A DNA stretch of 64,000 nt from Candidatus Sabulitectum sp. (GTDB taxonomy: Bacteria; Fermentibacterota; Fermentibacteria; Fermentibacterales; JCC-6), in assembly GCA_023145375.1 (NCBI GenBank), contig JAGLDY010000012.1, forward strand, positions 109,861 to 173,860. Direction: 5' to 3'. This document shows, piece by piece, positions 16,811 to 26,554 of this stretch. The notes under the pieces were generated by a model that saw nothing but the letters and a program-made list of their open reading frames with translations, ran no database searches and was not told where the DNA came from. Both the position numbers and the translations under genes were made by a program. Positions within the stretch are counted from its first letter, which is position 1, and every line of letters starts with the position of its first letter.

Positions 16811-17934
16811 TCAAAGCTATGCTGGTTTCGCCTTTTCCACCGCAACCAACTGGTCTTGCAGACTATGCTAAAAGAATTCTTTCCCTTACAAAAGATCATG
16901 TGGACTGGACTGTTGCATATCCTGCAACAGCGCTTCCTCTGGACGGTTACCGGTCCATTCCAATATCAGAGATCAAGCAGAAAGATATACAGGGACCTGT
17001 AGTCTACCAGGTGGGCAACTCACCACACTGTGAGGAAGTTATAGAAGCCCTTCTCGCCTTTGGTGGTACAGGGCTCTTCCATGAGACCAACATGCACCAC
17101 GTTCTCCGGAACAGGGCTGCTGACTCCGGGGATTGGGATAAGTATAACGACCATGTGGTTCATGAATACGGGAACAGGTCAGATTCATTTCTAAGGATAA
17201 TGGGCAAAAGATCTAAAAGTTTTTCAGAGTATGACAGAAGGCTCAGAGACAACCCTCTTCTTGGTAAACTGGCTTCAGCATGCGGTAACATCGCAGTACT
17301 CAGTGATACGGCCAAACTTGAAATGGAGAAACTGGCACCTGGAAGGTCCATAGTTAGAATGGGTTTTCTTCCTGATTTTCTGGAAAGAGCAGAGAAACCC
17401 CGTAAGAAAGACAAAACGGTAGTAATTGGAATTGCCGGAACCTTCCACTACGGAAGAAGCTGGGAAGAAATGGTGAAAGCGGTGTCAATGCTGCGAAAAA
17501 CAGTTGACTGCCGACTGCTGGTTACAGGTGGAGGCTGGCCGGAAACGGACCACCCGTGGATAACCGTCACCGGTAGACTGCCTGACAAGGAGTTCAGAGA
17601 ACAGATCGAACTGTTTGACATAGCCCTGGACCTCCGACACCACACTTGCGGCGAAACCAGCGGCTCCATGATGGACATACTCAGAAGCGGCATCCCTGCG
17701 GTTCTCTCAACAGAAGGCACTTTCAGGGATCTTCCTGCGGATGCAGTTCTTAGAATACCTTCCGAATCCGGAGCAGGCGGGGGATACGCAGCTCTAAAGT
17801 ACCTTCTTGATAATGATGAGATACGCCGTAACATCTCTGAAGCAGCTGCAGATTACTTCGCAGAGGTAAGTGACAGAGGAAAGTGTCTGAAAGAATGGCT
17901 TTCCCTCCTTGAAAGAAGCTCAGGTGAACACTAA
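16807..17934 (+). CDS. Glycosyltransferase, GT4-like
   Basis: A 375-residue GT-B-fold glycosyltransferase. The N terminus VSPFPPQPTGLADYAKRI is typical of GT4 enzymes that act on surface glycans, with a glycine-rich nucleotide region near the start. The C-terminal donor domain has GIAGTFHYGRSWEEM, LLVTGGG and a GETSGSMMDILRSGIPAVLS segment with the conserved glutamate region. It is cytoplasmic and would act at the inner membrane. It overlaps the upstream GT2 gene by 4 nt and the downstream membrane protein gene by 11 nt. Donor and acceptor sugars are unknown. Confidence 0.75.
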   Translation: MIKAMLVSPFPPQPTGLADYAKRILSLTKDHVDWTVAYPATALPLDGYRSIPISEIKQKDIQGPVVYQVGNSPHCEEVIEALLAFGGTGLFHETNMHHVLRNRAADSGDWDKYNDHVVHEYGNRSDSFLRIMGKRSKSFSEYDRRLRDNPLLGKLASACGNIAVLSDTAKLEMEKLAPGRSIVRMGFLPDFLERAEKPRKKDKTVVIGIAGTFHYGRSWEEMVKAVSMLRKTVDCRLLVTGGGWPETDHPWITVTGRLPDKEFREQIELFDIALDLRHHTCGETSGSMMDILRSGIPAVLSTEGTFRDLPADAVLRIPSESGAGGGYAALKYLLDNDEIRRNISEAAADYFAEVSDRGKCLKEWLSLLERSSGEH

Positions 17935-19459
17935 ACACCTGATAGCCCTGCTTGCAATCCTCTTTCTCATGCCCTGGGCTGTTACGCTTACAGGCAGCAA
18001 TGAGACCGTGGGAATGTACGCCGGGGACGATCACGCTATTGTTTCAGGAGACAGCGATGTATATGACAGCATCTGGCAAGTGAATTGGATTCACAGAGCA
18101 TTTTCTGAGGGGTTTGATCCCAGGGTTTATGGAGAGATATCACTTGCCTGGCACAACATGGGCTGGCCTGATCTCTTCCTTTCATACATAACAGGCAGCA
18201 GTTACAATCTGATGCTTTTTCTTGGAGCATTGTTCTCTGCCCTAGCGGGATACTATCTTGCCCGTTCCTGGGGTCTTGGCAGGAATGGATCTCTTATCGC
18301 AGGATTCATCATAGCATGGATGCCTGTTCGTGCGATAAGGATGTACCAGCACTACTCTATAGCATCCATAGGTTATGTTTTACTGGCAATGGCGTTCCTC
18401 AGGAGCTGGGTGATTGCAGGAAGAAAAAAGAACCTGATCCTGCTTTTGGTTTTCTCTGCTGTTGCAGTTATGGAAAGCCTGAATCACGGAATAATTATCG
18501 CCTTTGGGTGGCTGATCTCAATGCTGTTTATGGGTAAGAAATACCTGAAAAGATCCATTATTGCCGGTGTAATCGCCGGTGCAGGCTGCATACTTGGATC
18601 TCTCTGGCTTTTTACCGCTCCAGGGGCATTCTCACAGGACCCAGGCAAAGACTGGAAAGAGGCGGTTTTCTGGGCTGCAGAACCTCAGTCTTTTTTTCTT
18701 CCATCATTTGCCGGAAATCCTCTTGTTCCTGACTACATGCCTAACGATTTCGAAGGTATTGTAACCCCAGGGGCAACAGTAGTACTCCTTGCTTTGTTGT
18801 ATTGCTGGAAAAAAAAGTACTGGAAGGCTCTCCTGGCAGTGCTAGCAGTGATGATTCTTTCCATGGGACCGCTTTTAAAGATTAACGGAGTGCCCACGCC
18901 TGTTCCACTGCCCTATATGGTTCTAGCCAAGATGCCGTGGCTCTCTGCTGCCAGGACTCCTTCAAGACTGGCCATCCTCACCGGCATAATGGCGGCAATA
19001 GCTGCCGGTGCATTCATTGAGCAGAGAAAAGCAAGAGCCGGGTGGCTTTTAACAGGTCTGGTTCTTCTTGAGATCGTTCCCCTGCGAGTACGCTCAATTG
19101 AAGCCACTGTACCCGACTTCTATGCAACCACAGGGGATACCGGGATTACCCTTGAAGTTCCGGCTACTAATCTGATAAGAAGATACTCTCTCTTTTCTGC
19201 TGTTGACGGGGCACCCAGAATAGTCAAATTTTTTGCACGGGGTGGAGAGGACCAGATGGGCAGTATTCCTGAGAATCTCCATTGGGGCAGCAGTTCAGCG
19301 CCCTGTGAATCGGACATCATTCTGGCAGGCGCAGAAACTGTCGTTTACAACAGATGGATGTTCACCGATTCCATACGCTCATATTACGACTCTCTCTACG
19401 AAAATATCTTCTCTGAGCAGGACAGAGAAGACAGTGTATGGGTCTGGAAAGCGCTATGA
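17924..19459 (+). CDS. Polytopic membrane protein, YfhO/GT-C-like
   Basis: A 511-residue protein with about ten transmembrane helices and a C-terminal soluble part of about 120 residues. After the first helix comes a periplasmic loop with the acidic stretch GDDHAIVSGDSD, where GT-C glycosyltransferases carry their catalytic aspartates; the layout resembles YfhO and related lipid-linked-sugar transferases. It probably transfers a sugar from a polyprenyl carrier outside the inner membrane, fitting the dolichyl-phosphate-sugar-synthase-like GT2 two genes upstream. GTG 17924 is chosen as start, overlapping the previous gene. The exact family is uncertain. Confidence 0.6.
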   Translation: MNTKHLIALLAILFLMPWAVTLTGSNETVGMYAGDDHAIVSGDSDVYDSIWQVNWIHRAFSEGFDPRVYGEISLAWHNMGWPDLFLSYITGSSYNLMLFLGALFSALAGYYLARSWGLGRNGSLIAGFIIAWMPVRAIRMYQHYSIASIGYVLLAMAFLRSWVIAGRKKNLILLLVFSAVAVMESLNHGIIIAFGWLISMLFMGKKYLKRSIIAGVIAGAGCILGSLWLFTAPGAFSQDPGKDWKEAVFWAAEPQSFFLPSFAGNPLVPDYMPNDFEGIVTPGATVVLLALLYCWKKKYWKALLAVLAVMILSMGPLLKINGVPTPVPLPYMVLAKMPWLSAARTPSRLAILTGIMAAIAAGAFIEQRKARAGWLLTGLVLLEIVPLRVRSIEATVPDFYATTGDTGITLEVPATNLIRRYSLFSAVDGAPRIVKFFARGGEDQMGSIPENLHWGSSSAPCESDIILAGAETVVYNRWMFTDSIRSYYDSLYENIFSEQDREDSVWVWKAL

Positions 19460-20544
19460 GGACAGTTCTTGATGTTACAGTATGCACACACAGCAAGGGT
19501 GGTGTAGGAAGATGGGTGAGGGGCCTGGCCGGCGGGCTTTCTCAGGTAAGCGCTGACCACATTTCAATTGATCTGCCTGAAACACATCCGGGACTGATCA
19601 GCAATGTACCAGGAGTCACCGTTGTTCCACAGCCTTCTTGGATGAAACTGCCTCTCATAAGACGCTTTCTGCTGAACAGAGGCATGCTTGAATCAACCAG
19701 AGCGGGAAGGATTGAGAAACTCACAGGGAAAACGGACATCATTCACCTCTCCGGAGTTCAGCCGGAAGGCAATGCCAGTCGCAGAGTTGTCACTTTCTTC
19801 GACGATACTCCCTGGGTCACACCGGATTCACATACTGAGGAAACCCTTCTATATGCAGGCAGGTTGAAGTATCTGATTGATTCCGGTGCGGCAGTTCTTG
19901 CAATAAGCAGATGGTCCGCAAAGATCGCTGCAGACCTCTTCAATATCCCACAGGAAAGAACAGGCAGTGCCGGAGGGGCAGCGGATGACATCTTTATACC
20001 AGGGGAACCGGAAGAGAGCGTACTTAAGAAATTCAATCTGAGACCCGAAGAGTACTTCCTTCATGTGGGCAGCTTTGTTCCCAGAAAGAATCTGCCTTTT
20101 CTTATCAGATGCTTCAAAGAAGCCGAAACAGGTAAAAAGCTTGTTCTGGCAGGGGCTGAAAAATGGGGAGATGAAATATCAGAGAATACTCCCGGAGTTG
20201 TATTTTTGAAAGACATATCTGACAATGAGCTTCTTGCGCTATACAGAGGTGCTGCCGCTCTGCTTCTTCCCAGCAGCAGTGAAGGTCTGGGACTGCCTGT
20301 GCTTGAAGCCTATGCCTGCGGTACTCCGGTTATTTCCTCAGATGGTGGGGCATTACCGGAGACTGTAAATAAGTACGGATTGCTTCTTCCCGTACTTGAA
20401 AGAGAACCCTGGGTAAGATCAATACGAGAAATATCATCGGGAGTTAACTACCTGGATCTGAAGGAAAGAGCCGGTAATGCTCCAAGAACCAGGTGGCAGG
20501 ATGTGGGTAACAAAGCAATGGAATTCTACAGGAGTCTGTTGTGA
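19456..20544 (+). CDS. Glycosyltransferase family 4 (mannosyltransferase-like)
   Basis: A 362-residue GT4. It has the N-terminal SKGGVGRWVRGLA turn, the central FLHVGSFVPRKNL segment that begins the donor-binding domain, and the SSSEGLGLPVLEAYACGTPVI motif with the EX7E pair. The family adds mannose, rhamnose or glucose to growing glycans. ATG 19456 forms an ATGA overlap with the stop of the preceding membrane protein, and its own end overlaps the next gene by GTGA. Specific linkage is not known. Confidence 0.85.
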   Translation: MRTVLDVTVCTHSKGGVGRWVRGLAGGLSQVSADHISIDLPETHPGLISNVPGVTVVPQPSWMKLPLIRRFLLNRGMLESTRAGRIEKLTGKTDIIHLSGVQPEGNASRRVVTFFDDTPWVTPDSHTEETLLYAGRLKYLIDSGAAVLAISRWSAKIAADLFNIPQERTGSAGGAADDIFIPGEPEESVLKKFNLRPEEYFLHVGSFVPRKNLPFLIRCFKEAETGKKLVLAGAEKWGDEISENTPGVVFLKDISDNELLALYRGAAALLLPSSSEGLGLPVLEAYACGTPVISSDGGALPETVNKYGLLLPVLEREPWVRSIREISSGVNYLDLKERAGNAPRTRWQDVGNKAMEFYRSLL

Positions 20545-21773
20545 AAATACTGCATCTGATTCACAGAACATGGCCCTACCACGGAGGAGCGGAGAGATAT
20601 GTATGGGAGCATGCTCTGGCTGCAGAGAGGTGGGGGCATACTTCAACAGTGGTGACCACCGACGCCTGGGACATGTCCTGGCTCGTTTCAAAGAAGGGCA
20701 GACATCTTCAACCGGGAAAATTCATAAGAGAAGGCATAGAGATAATCAGGTTCCCGGTAGCACACCCTCCAGCACAAAACCTCTTCAGAGCGCTCTTCAG
20801 AAGGTTTAAGAAGGGCGGCCCGGACAGATTCTTCTATCCAAATCCCTTCATTCCGAAATTTGATAAATGGATAAGTAGAGCAGATGGCTTTGACCTGGTG
20901 CATGCCAATGCCATGCCCTTCCTTCTCCACGGAGGGTACAGATATGCACAAAAGAATGATGTCCCCCTGGTCTCCGTGCCCCACGCCAACCTTGGAAGCC
21001 CCTCTCACAGAATAGAACCACTTCACTACTTTGCAGGGGAACAGCCGGAAGTTCTTCGGGAATCTAAACTGGTTGTTGCCCATAACAGCTTTGAAGCATC
21101 TGTCTACCGGAACGAATGTGGTGTTAAAGAAGAAAATATTCTGATCCTCGGCAGTGGTATAGATCCGGATGAATGGACAGGCGCTGACGGAGAACTGGCG
21201 AGAAGAGCCTTATCCATCCCGCAGAAAAAAAAGATAGTGCTCAGCGTCACTGCCCACTGCAGAGACAAAGGATCCTTTACTCTTCTTGATTCCTCCATCG
21301 ACCTCTGGAAAAGGGGAGAGGATTTCATCCTGGTGCTTGCAGGACCGGTTCAGAGCGATTTCAGAGAGTATCTTGATGCAAGATCAAAAGATGTGCCTCA
21401 AGGGAAGCTCATAGTTACAGGGTACGTTCCTGAAGAGATCAGAAAACACCTTTTCCATGCTGCCTGGATAGTTACGGCTCCGTCAAGACTGGATGCTTTT
21501 GGTATTGTTCTTCTGGACGGGTGGATGGCGGGAAAGCCTGTTATAGGCTGTAATGCTGGAGGGATGCCTGATCTGGTTCACGCCGGTGAGAATGGCTTTC
21601 TGGTTGATTTTGGAGACAAGGAAGACCTTTCAGAAAAGATATCAACTCTCTTAAAGAATGAAGAACTTGCAGTTACCATGGGGGAGAACGGGAAGAGAAG
21701 AACCATTGCTGAGTATACATGGCAGATAGTCACAGACAGGTTCTACAGAGAGCTGCAGGAGCGTCTTAAGTGA
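20541..21773 (+). CDS. Glycosyltransferase family 4
   Basis: A 410-residue GT4 with the full set of marks: WPYHGGAERYVWEHA near the N terminus, a donor domain beginning IVLSVTAHCRDKGS, and APSRLDAFGIVLLDGWMAG with the second glutamate region shifted to an aspartate/leucine version, so its EX7E motif is weaker than usual. The first domain includes an HANLGSPSH acceptor-side loop. It starts at GTG 20541 in a GTGA overlap and hands over to the next gene the same way, so it is translated as part of the glycan operon. Confidence 0.83.
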   Translation: MKILHLIHRTWPYHGGAERYVWEHALAAERWGHTSTVVTTDAWDMSWLVSKKGRHLQPGKFIREGIEIIRFPVAHPPAQNLFRALFRRFKKGGPDRFFYPNPFIPKFDKWISRADGFDLVHANAMPFLLHGGYRYAQKNDVPLVSVPHANLGSPSHRIEPLHYFAGEQPEVLRESKLVVAHNSFEASVYRNECGVKEENILILGSGIDPDEWTGADGELARRALSIPQKKKIVLSVTAHCRDKGSFTLLDSSIDLWKRGEDFILVLAGPVQSDFREYLDARSKDVPQGKLIVTGYVPEEIRKHLFHAAWIVTAPSRLDAFGIVLLDGWMAGKPVIGCNAGGMPDLVHAGENGFLVDFGDKEDLSEKISTLLKNEELAVTMGENGKRRTIAEYTWQIVTDRFYRELQERLK

Positions 21774-22957
21774 AGAATGTAACTGCAGCAGTAGTTCTAT
21801 ACAATGCCGAGAAACTGATCCCGGGACTTGCTGGAACCATCAACTCTCTTCCTGCGGAGATGAAGACCGTTATTTATGACAGCGGGTCAACGGATAACTC
21901 AGTCCGGGCCGCCTCAAATATGCTCCATAAAGCACTCATCATAGAAGGCTCCAACAACGGCTTCGGCTCCGGGAACAACAGGTGCCTGGAAAGGGTTGAA
22001 ACCGAATACACACTTCTTCTTAACAGTGATGCATCAATAAGTGCGGAATCTCTGGAAAAACTGGTGTCATTCCTTGATGAGAACCGGGATTATGCCGGTG
22101 TGCAACCTCTTGTTAGACTATGGGGCTGGAACAAGGTAACTGTTTCCAGCGGGGTCTTTCTTACAGAATACGGTGAAGCATGGGACAGCAGATTCATGCA
22201 TCTTGAACTCTCACCCATGAGAACCGTGCAACAGGTTCCTGCAATAACTGCTGCAGTTTCACTTTGGAGAACTGAAGCGCTTAAAAGCGTAAATGGATTT
22301 GACGAGGGGTTCTTCATGTATTTTGAGGATGCCGATCTTTCCCTGAGGCTTGGGGCAAACCGGTGGAAGCTGGGGGTCGTCAGAGATGCGGAAGCCTCTC
22401 ATATGGTGGGAGCATCAAGCAGAAGAAAAAATGCCCTGGGATGGGAGCTGGAGTCATCCATCCGGATGTTCAAGAGATTTTTCGGTAATGGCAGCCTCAC
22501 AGCCGGATGGTGGAAACGGGAGTTAAGGATAATGCTTAATTCCATCCGGAAGGGCAGACCAGCTCTGTGGAGGACACCGCTTATAGCCAGAGCCATGAGA
22601 AGCAATGTGGAAACAGTATCAATTCCTAAAGAGATCAAAGCAATTCTCTATGGTGATCCTTTGAACCACCCTGGGGCAAGAACTGTGAGCAACTCCCGCG
22701 GACCCGGGTGGGATGGAGATACGATATCCCCCTGGGGCGGTATCCGCACAGAAGGAGCACCACTTACACTCGAGCTCGAAGCGCCGGAACACTCTGTCAC
22801 TGGTGCTCTTTCCAGTGGCCAGGGCGAGCTCCTGCATAGATTCTGCGTTACACCAGGTACCACTCAGACTGTAAAGCTGGCAGAAACTCCTTCTCTTGTT
22901 TACATTCACTGTGACTCTGCTTCAGACAAACTCAAGGTCAAGACAGGTATGCAATGA
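21770..22957 (+). CDS. Family 2 glycosyltransferase (rhamnosyltransferase-like) with extra C-terminal domain
   Basis: A 395-residue GT2. Residues 1-260 have YDSGSTDNS, NNGFGSGNN, a LLLNSDASI metal-binding region and the GFDEGFFMYFEDADLSLRL motif typical of rhamnosyltransferases (WbbL type). After that, about residues 280-395 form a beta-rich extension with a GPGWDGD and PWGGIR segment, not part of the usual enzyme. The extension might bind the acceptor glycan. It overlaps both neighbours by 4 nt. The sugar donor is inferred from family only. Confidence 0.8.
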   Translation: MKNVTAAVVLYNAEKLIPGLAGTINSLPAEMKTVIYDSGSTDNSVRAASNMLHKALIIEGSNNGFGSGNNRCLERVETEYTLLLNSDASISAESLEKLVSFLDENRDYAGVQPLVRLWGWNKVTVSSGVFLTEYGEAWDSRFMHLELSPMRTVQQVPAITAAVSLWRTEALKSVNGFDEGFFMYFEDADLSLRLGANRWKLGVVRDAEASHMVGASSRRKNALGWELESSIRMFKRFFGNGSLTAGWWKRELRIMLNSIRKGRPALWRTPLIARAMRSNVETVSIPKEIKAILYGDPLNHPGARTVSNSRGPGWDGDTISPWGGIRTEGAPLTLELEAPEHSVTGALSSGQGELLHRFCVTPGTTQTVKLAETPSLVYIHCDSASDKLKVKTGMQ

Positions 22958-23733
22958 GAACAAGGGATTCGAACGAAGCTGCTGTAATACTCGCAGGGTA
23001 CACTGCATGGGCTGCTGTTAACCTTTTAAGAGGTTTTTCACTGGCTTCACTTCCCATGCTTGCTGTTTTTACCCTGTTGGGAATGTGTATGAACACCGCC
23101 ATGTTCCCGGTACTTCTTGGCAGTGCTCTGCTGGGGTTGATCTCACCTGTGCTTATGCCATGGTCGCTTCTTGTTGCAGGTATGCTTGCAAGCGCCACCG
23201 GCGGTGAAATAAAGATCAGGGTTACCGGTTTTCTGGCAGTTGCTTCCACTCTGTGGCTGATACCTGTTTCCCTTTCCATACCACTTGCCATTGTGTCTGT
23301 TGCTTCCACTGTTCTCGGAAAGAAGAAGCTCAGATATATGTTAATTCCGGCAGGTTTTATTGTCTCAGCTCTTGTTACAGGTCTTCCAGGACCCCTGACA
23401 GTTGAACCGGTAGTAGCGGGATCAGAGATATCAGAAGGTATTCTCAGCTACCATATCCCTGAAGTGAACACCTCCAGAAGGGAAGTGCTCCTTCCTGCTC
23501 CGTTCCAGGGGACATGGGCGGTATGGATAGCCCTCGAGGCCGGTGGCGTTCGTGATTCCATTCCCATGCTGGCTGTTCGTCTGGGGGAGAGTATGCTGCT
23601 GCTTCCGTCAGGCGTGGATACTCTCAGTTTTACAATGGTTCCCGGAGACACACTTGCAGTTACTCTTATGAAAGATTTCATGCCATTCAACCATTCTGTA
23701 ATCCATGCAACTGCAGGAGGTGAAAGGCTGTGA
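22954..23733 (+). CDS. Membrane protein with C-terminal periplasmic domain, function unknown
   Basis: A 259-residue protein that I do not recognise. Roughly five to six hydrophobic helices fill residues 10-145. The last 110 residues are soluble and beta-rich, beginning EPVVAGSEISEG and containing FQGTWAVWIALEAGGV. Its layout (short membrane anchor, then a beta-sandwich-like domain) suggests a periplasmic part working with the glycan export or the neighbouring GT-C enzyme, but that is only inference from position. It overlaps both neighbours (ATGA upstream, GTGA downstream). Confidence 0.6.
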   Translation: MRTRDSNEAAVILAGYTAWAAVNLLRGFSLASLPMLAVFTLLGMCMNTAMFPVLLGSALLGLISPVLMPWSLLVAGMLASATGGEIKIRVTGFLAVASTLWLIPVSLSIPLAIVSVASTVLGKKKLRYMLIPAGFIVSALVTGLPGPLTVEPVVAGSEISEGILSYHIPEVNTSRREVLLPAPFQGTWAVWIALEAGGVRDSIPMLAVRLGESMLLLPSGVDTLSFTMVPGDTLAVTLMKDFMPFNHSVIHATAGGERL

Positions 23734-25730
23734 GAAACACGCTTCGTCAGTATGCACACAGCTTCATCATGGCAATCTTCGGAGTATGGATATTCCTTGT
23801 TTGGCGCCTGGCTGGAATGCCGGATCCCGGTTTTGCAGGCCGAATTATCCCTGCTGCATGGTTGCTTGCGGCAATACTGAACGGCAAAGAAAAGCAGAAT
23901 AAGTGGTTTGTTCCCATTGTGTTGAGTTTCACCACAGGTGCGTGGTTATGGATGCTTTACCCGGACTGCTGGATCATTGCAGCAGCGATCCCGGTTGCAG
24001 GGCTTATTGCCTGGGCATTCTCCATATCTGGAAGTCACCGGGTCATCAGAGCTGTATTGCCTCTTTTACTCCTCTCGGTGATAACAGCAGAAATAAACGG
24101 TGATGAGGTTCGCTTCGCTGAACATGCCGCAGCCGTTTCCGGCTTCTCAAGCGAAAGGTTCTCACAATCTCATTTCCGAACTGGGGATATAAGCCTGGAG
24201 GAGGGGCACCATACTCCGTTCTTTCCAATGCTTATAGCACCGGGGCTGCTTGCCGGCGATACCGGACTGCGGCTCATTCCTCTGATCCTCTCACTCCTGG
24301 GAGTACTTCTTCTGGCGAAACTCACAGAACCTCGAATTGCAGTTGCAGCTGCTCTCCTTTATCCGGGCTTAAGCATTCTCGGGCTTGCAATGACAGGATG
24401 GTTTGCCCTTGGACTTTTCACATTCGGTGTTCTTCTTCCTGAAGGAAAAAAATGGTCAGCCATCCGCTTCTTTATTGCTTTGCTTCTTGTTGCCCTTAAA
24501 ATGAGATACATCGGCCTCTCAGCGGGTATCCTCATCGCCGAGTATTCCTGTATGCCCACTGGCAACCGAAAGAAAAAATGGCTTATCCCGGCTGCGTGGA
24601 TCGGCGGAGGGTTATTTATCCTGGCTCTGGACAGATACATCCTGGGAGGAGTGATATTCTGGAGCAGATACGGCAACATCGAAGCGGTAAGGCTTCTCTG
24701 GGCAAATGTTATCCAGCAGCCTCTGGTCACTTTATCACATGCAGGCTGGAGCCTCTTCGACCCTGAGGCAGGATTGATCCCCAGGGCTCCCTGGGTGCTG
24801 GCTGCCATTTCAGGTCTATTTATCTTTCGCAGAAATCACCCCTCCAGATTTAAAAGACTTTTCATTCCTTCACTCTTTTACTGGCTGTTCCTGATAGCCT
24901 GGTCAGGCCCTTCCTGGCACGGTCTTCCAGCCCCGGCGGGAAGAATTTTCGTACCCATGCTTCCCCTGTTCGCATGTGGCCTGGCTTCCGTATGGAACAA
25001 AAAGGAAACCAGAATTCTCCTTATTCTTTCCATTGCGATCTCAGCTCTGGTCATTGCCTCTCCTGTGTGCAGATACAACTATGCCGATGGGACAGACAGC
25101 ATCCTCACTCTTATTGGAACCTCCAGCGGATTCTCAATGGTAAGAGCAGATCCTCTTCTCCTTCTGGTTCCTCTCTTTCTTGCAGTTTCCATGGTTATTG
25201 TAATTACAAAGGGCGGTAAGTACCGTGGTTTCTCTTATGTGATCATTCTTACAGCTGTATTTCTTATCAGTCTCAGTGCCACTGGATATGAAGCAGAGGA
25301 CTTGCCAACTGAAATGGTTCAGGGAGCACGGCTCTATCCTTACATATCCGACCCGGTTGAAAGATTCTTCTGGTTCGGTAGCAGGGAAAGAATACTTGAG
25401 GTCGCCGAGCCCGGACAATCAATTCTTCTGCCGGGGGTGGAGGCGGGAGATACTCTCTTTATTGAGCTTTCAGGCGGTGGGGGTCTTCTATCAGTGGGAG
25501 AGAACCTCTTCACGGTTGAAACACCTCTCATGGAACTCCCATCTCTCTTTCGCTCCATTGGTAGAACCACAAGAATTCTTCCTGACTGGCCGGAGAACAG
25601 AGCCATTGAGGTATTCACGGTCCCGCTGAATGCTCATGACGTAAACAACTCCACCGTAAGGATATCACATCACAGTGGACCACCGGTTTACATGGACAGG
25701 ATCGATATTTCAAAAAAGCTGATAGAATGA
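23730..25730 (+). CDS. Large membrane glycosyltransferase, ArnT/GT39-like (GT-C)
   Basis: A 666-residue protein with about 12 membrane helices. The first periplasmic loop has INGDEVRFAEHA followed by HHTPFFPMLIAPG, the arrangement of GT39/GT83 (ArnT, PMT) enzymes where DE is catalytic and a proline-rich turn follows. The C-terminal quarter is soluble and beta-rich. Such proteins use polyprenyl-phosphate sugars to glycosylate lipids or proteins outside the cell. It partners naturally with the dolichyl-phosphate-sugar-type GT2 enzymes of the cluster. Substrate unknown; it overlaps the flanking genes. Confidence 0.7.
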   Translation: MRNTLRQYAHSFIMAIFGVWIFLVWRLAGMPDPGFAGRIIPAAWLLAAILNGKEKQNKWFVPIVLSFTTGAWLWMLYPDCWIIAAAIPVAGLIAWAFSISGSHRVIRAVLPLLLLSVITAEINGDEVRFAEHAAAVSGFSSERFSQSHFRTGDISLEEGHHTPFFPMLIAPGLLAGDTGLRLIPLILSLLGVLLLAKLTEPRIAVAAALLYPGLSILGLAMTGWFALGLFTFGVLLPEGKKWSAIRFFIALLLVALKMRYIGLSAGILIAEYSCMPTGNRKKKWLIPAAWIGGGLFILALDRYILGGVIFWSRYGNIEAVRLLWANVIQQPLVTLSHAGWSLFDPEAGLIPRAPWVLAAISGLFIFRRNHPSRFKRLFIPSLFYWLFLIAWSGPSWHGLPAPAGRIFVPMLPLFACGLASVWNKKETRILLILSIAISALVIASPVCRYNYADGTDSILTLIGTSSGFSMVRADPLLLLVPLFLAVSMVIVITKGGKYRGFSYVIILTAVFLISLSATGYEAEDLPTEMVQGARLYPYISDPVERFFWFGSRERILEVAEPGQSILLPGVEAGDTLFIELSGGGGLLSVGENLFTVETPLMELPSLFRSIGRTTRILPDWPENRAIEVFTVPLNAHDVNNSTVRISHHSGPPVYMDRIDISKKLIE

Positions 25731-26554
25731 ATAAACTATCAGTGATCATACCCTCAAGGAACGGACTTCATATCCTTAAGAAATTCCTTCCTGCAATTAT
25801 CCGTGAAACTGAGAGAGCCGGCGGGCAGGTAACTGTTGTTGATGATTGTTCCGGAGACGGCACGGCAGACGAGATACAGATTCTCTTCCCAGAGGTAACA
25901 TTGCTTTCAAGGAGAACGGAACCAGGTTTCTGTCACGCTGTCAACCTGGGAATGGACAAAAGCCATAGCAACTACATCATGCTTCTCAACAACGACACCA
26001 TTCCAGAGGAAGGCTCTTTCAGAAAGCTGGTTGAAGCACTGGAGCAGTCAGAAGAGAATGTTGCAGTTGCAGTACCATCCATAGTAAGACCTGATGGTTC
26101 TGATGACAGCAGCTACCGCTGGGCTTTCAACCACGGCCTTGCCACAACAGGGGAGGATACAGCAGGTGAGGAATACCCTTCCGGAGCCTGTGCCCTCTGG
26201 AAAAAGCAGATATGGACAGAGCTCGGAGGCCTGAGCACTCTCTACGCTCCCATCTACTGGGAAGACACCGACCTGGGCGTAAGAATGCATCAGGCGGGAT
26301 ACACCATGAAGAGATGTGGAGAGATCGTTGTCAGGCACATGCATGCAGCCACCATGGGCTCATCCCTTGAATCCGAGACCCTGAGAGAGCGGAACAGATT
26401 CATATTTATGGACAACCACTGCAGCTCCCCTGCAAAAAGAATTTCAAGGGGCTTGTGGATGCCTGTTCATCTTCTTATTGCTTTTGTTAAGAAGAACAGA
26501 GCTTTTACCGGTGGATACAGGGATTACCTGAAACACAAAAGAGAGCAGAAATGA
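25727..26554 (+). CDS. Family 2 glycosyltransferase
   Basis: A 275-residue GT2 with SVIIPSRNG at the N terminus, VVDDCSGDGT, the LLNNDTIPE metal-binding region and an IYWEDTDLGVRMHQAGY segment that places the acceptor-side glutamate/aspartate pair. This is the rhamnosyl/galactosyltransferase-type pattern. The C-terminal tail (about 225-275) is basic and hydrophobic and may sit on the membrane. It is the last glycan gene of the run and overlaps the histidine kinase gene by ATGA. Confidence 0.83.
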   Translation: MNKLSVIIPSRNGLHILKKFLPAIIRETERAGGQVTVVDDCSGDGTADEIQILFPEVTLLSRRTEPGFCHAVNLGMDKSHSNYIMLLNNDTIPEEGSFRKLVEALEQSEENVAVAVPSIVRPDGSDDSSYRWAFNHGLATTGEDTAGEEYPSGACALWKKQIWTELGGLSTLYAPIYWEDTDLGVRMHQAGYTMKRCGEIVVRHMHAATMGSSLESETLRERNRFIFMDNHCSSPAKRISRGLWMPVHLLIAFVKKNRAFTGGYRDYLKHKREQK

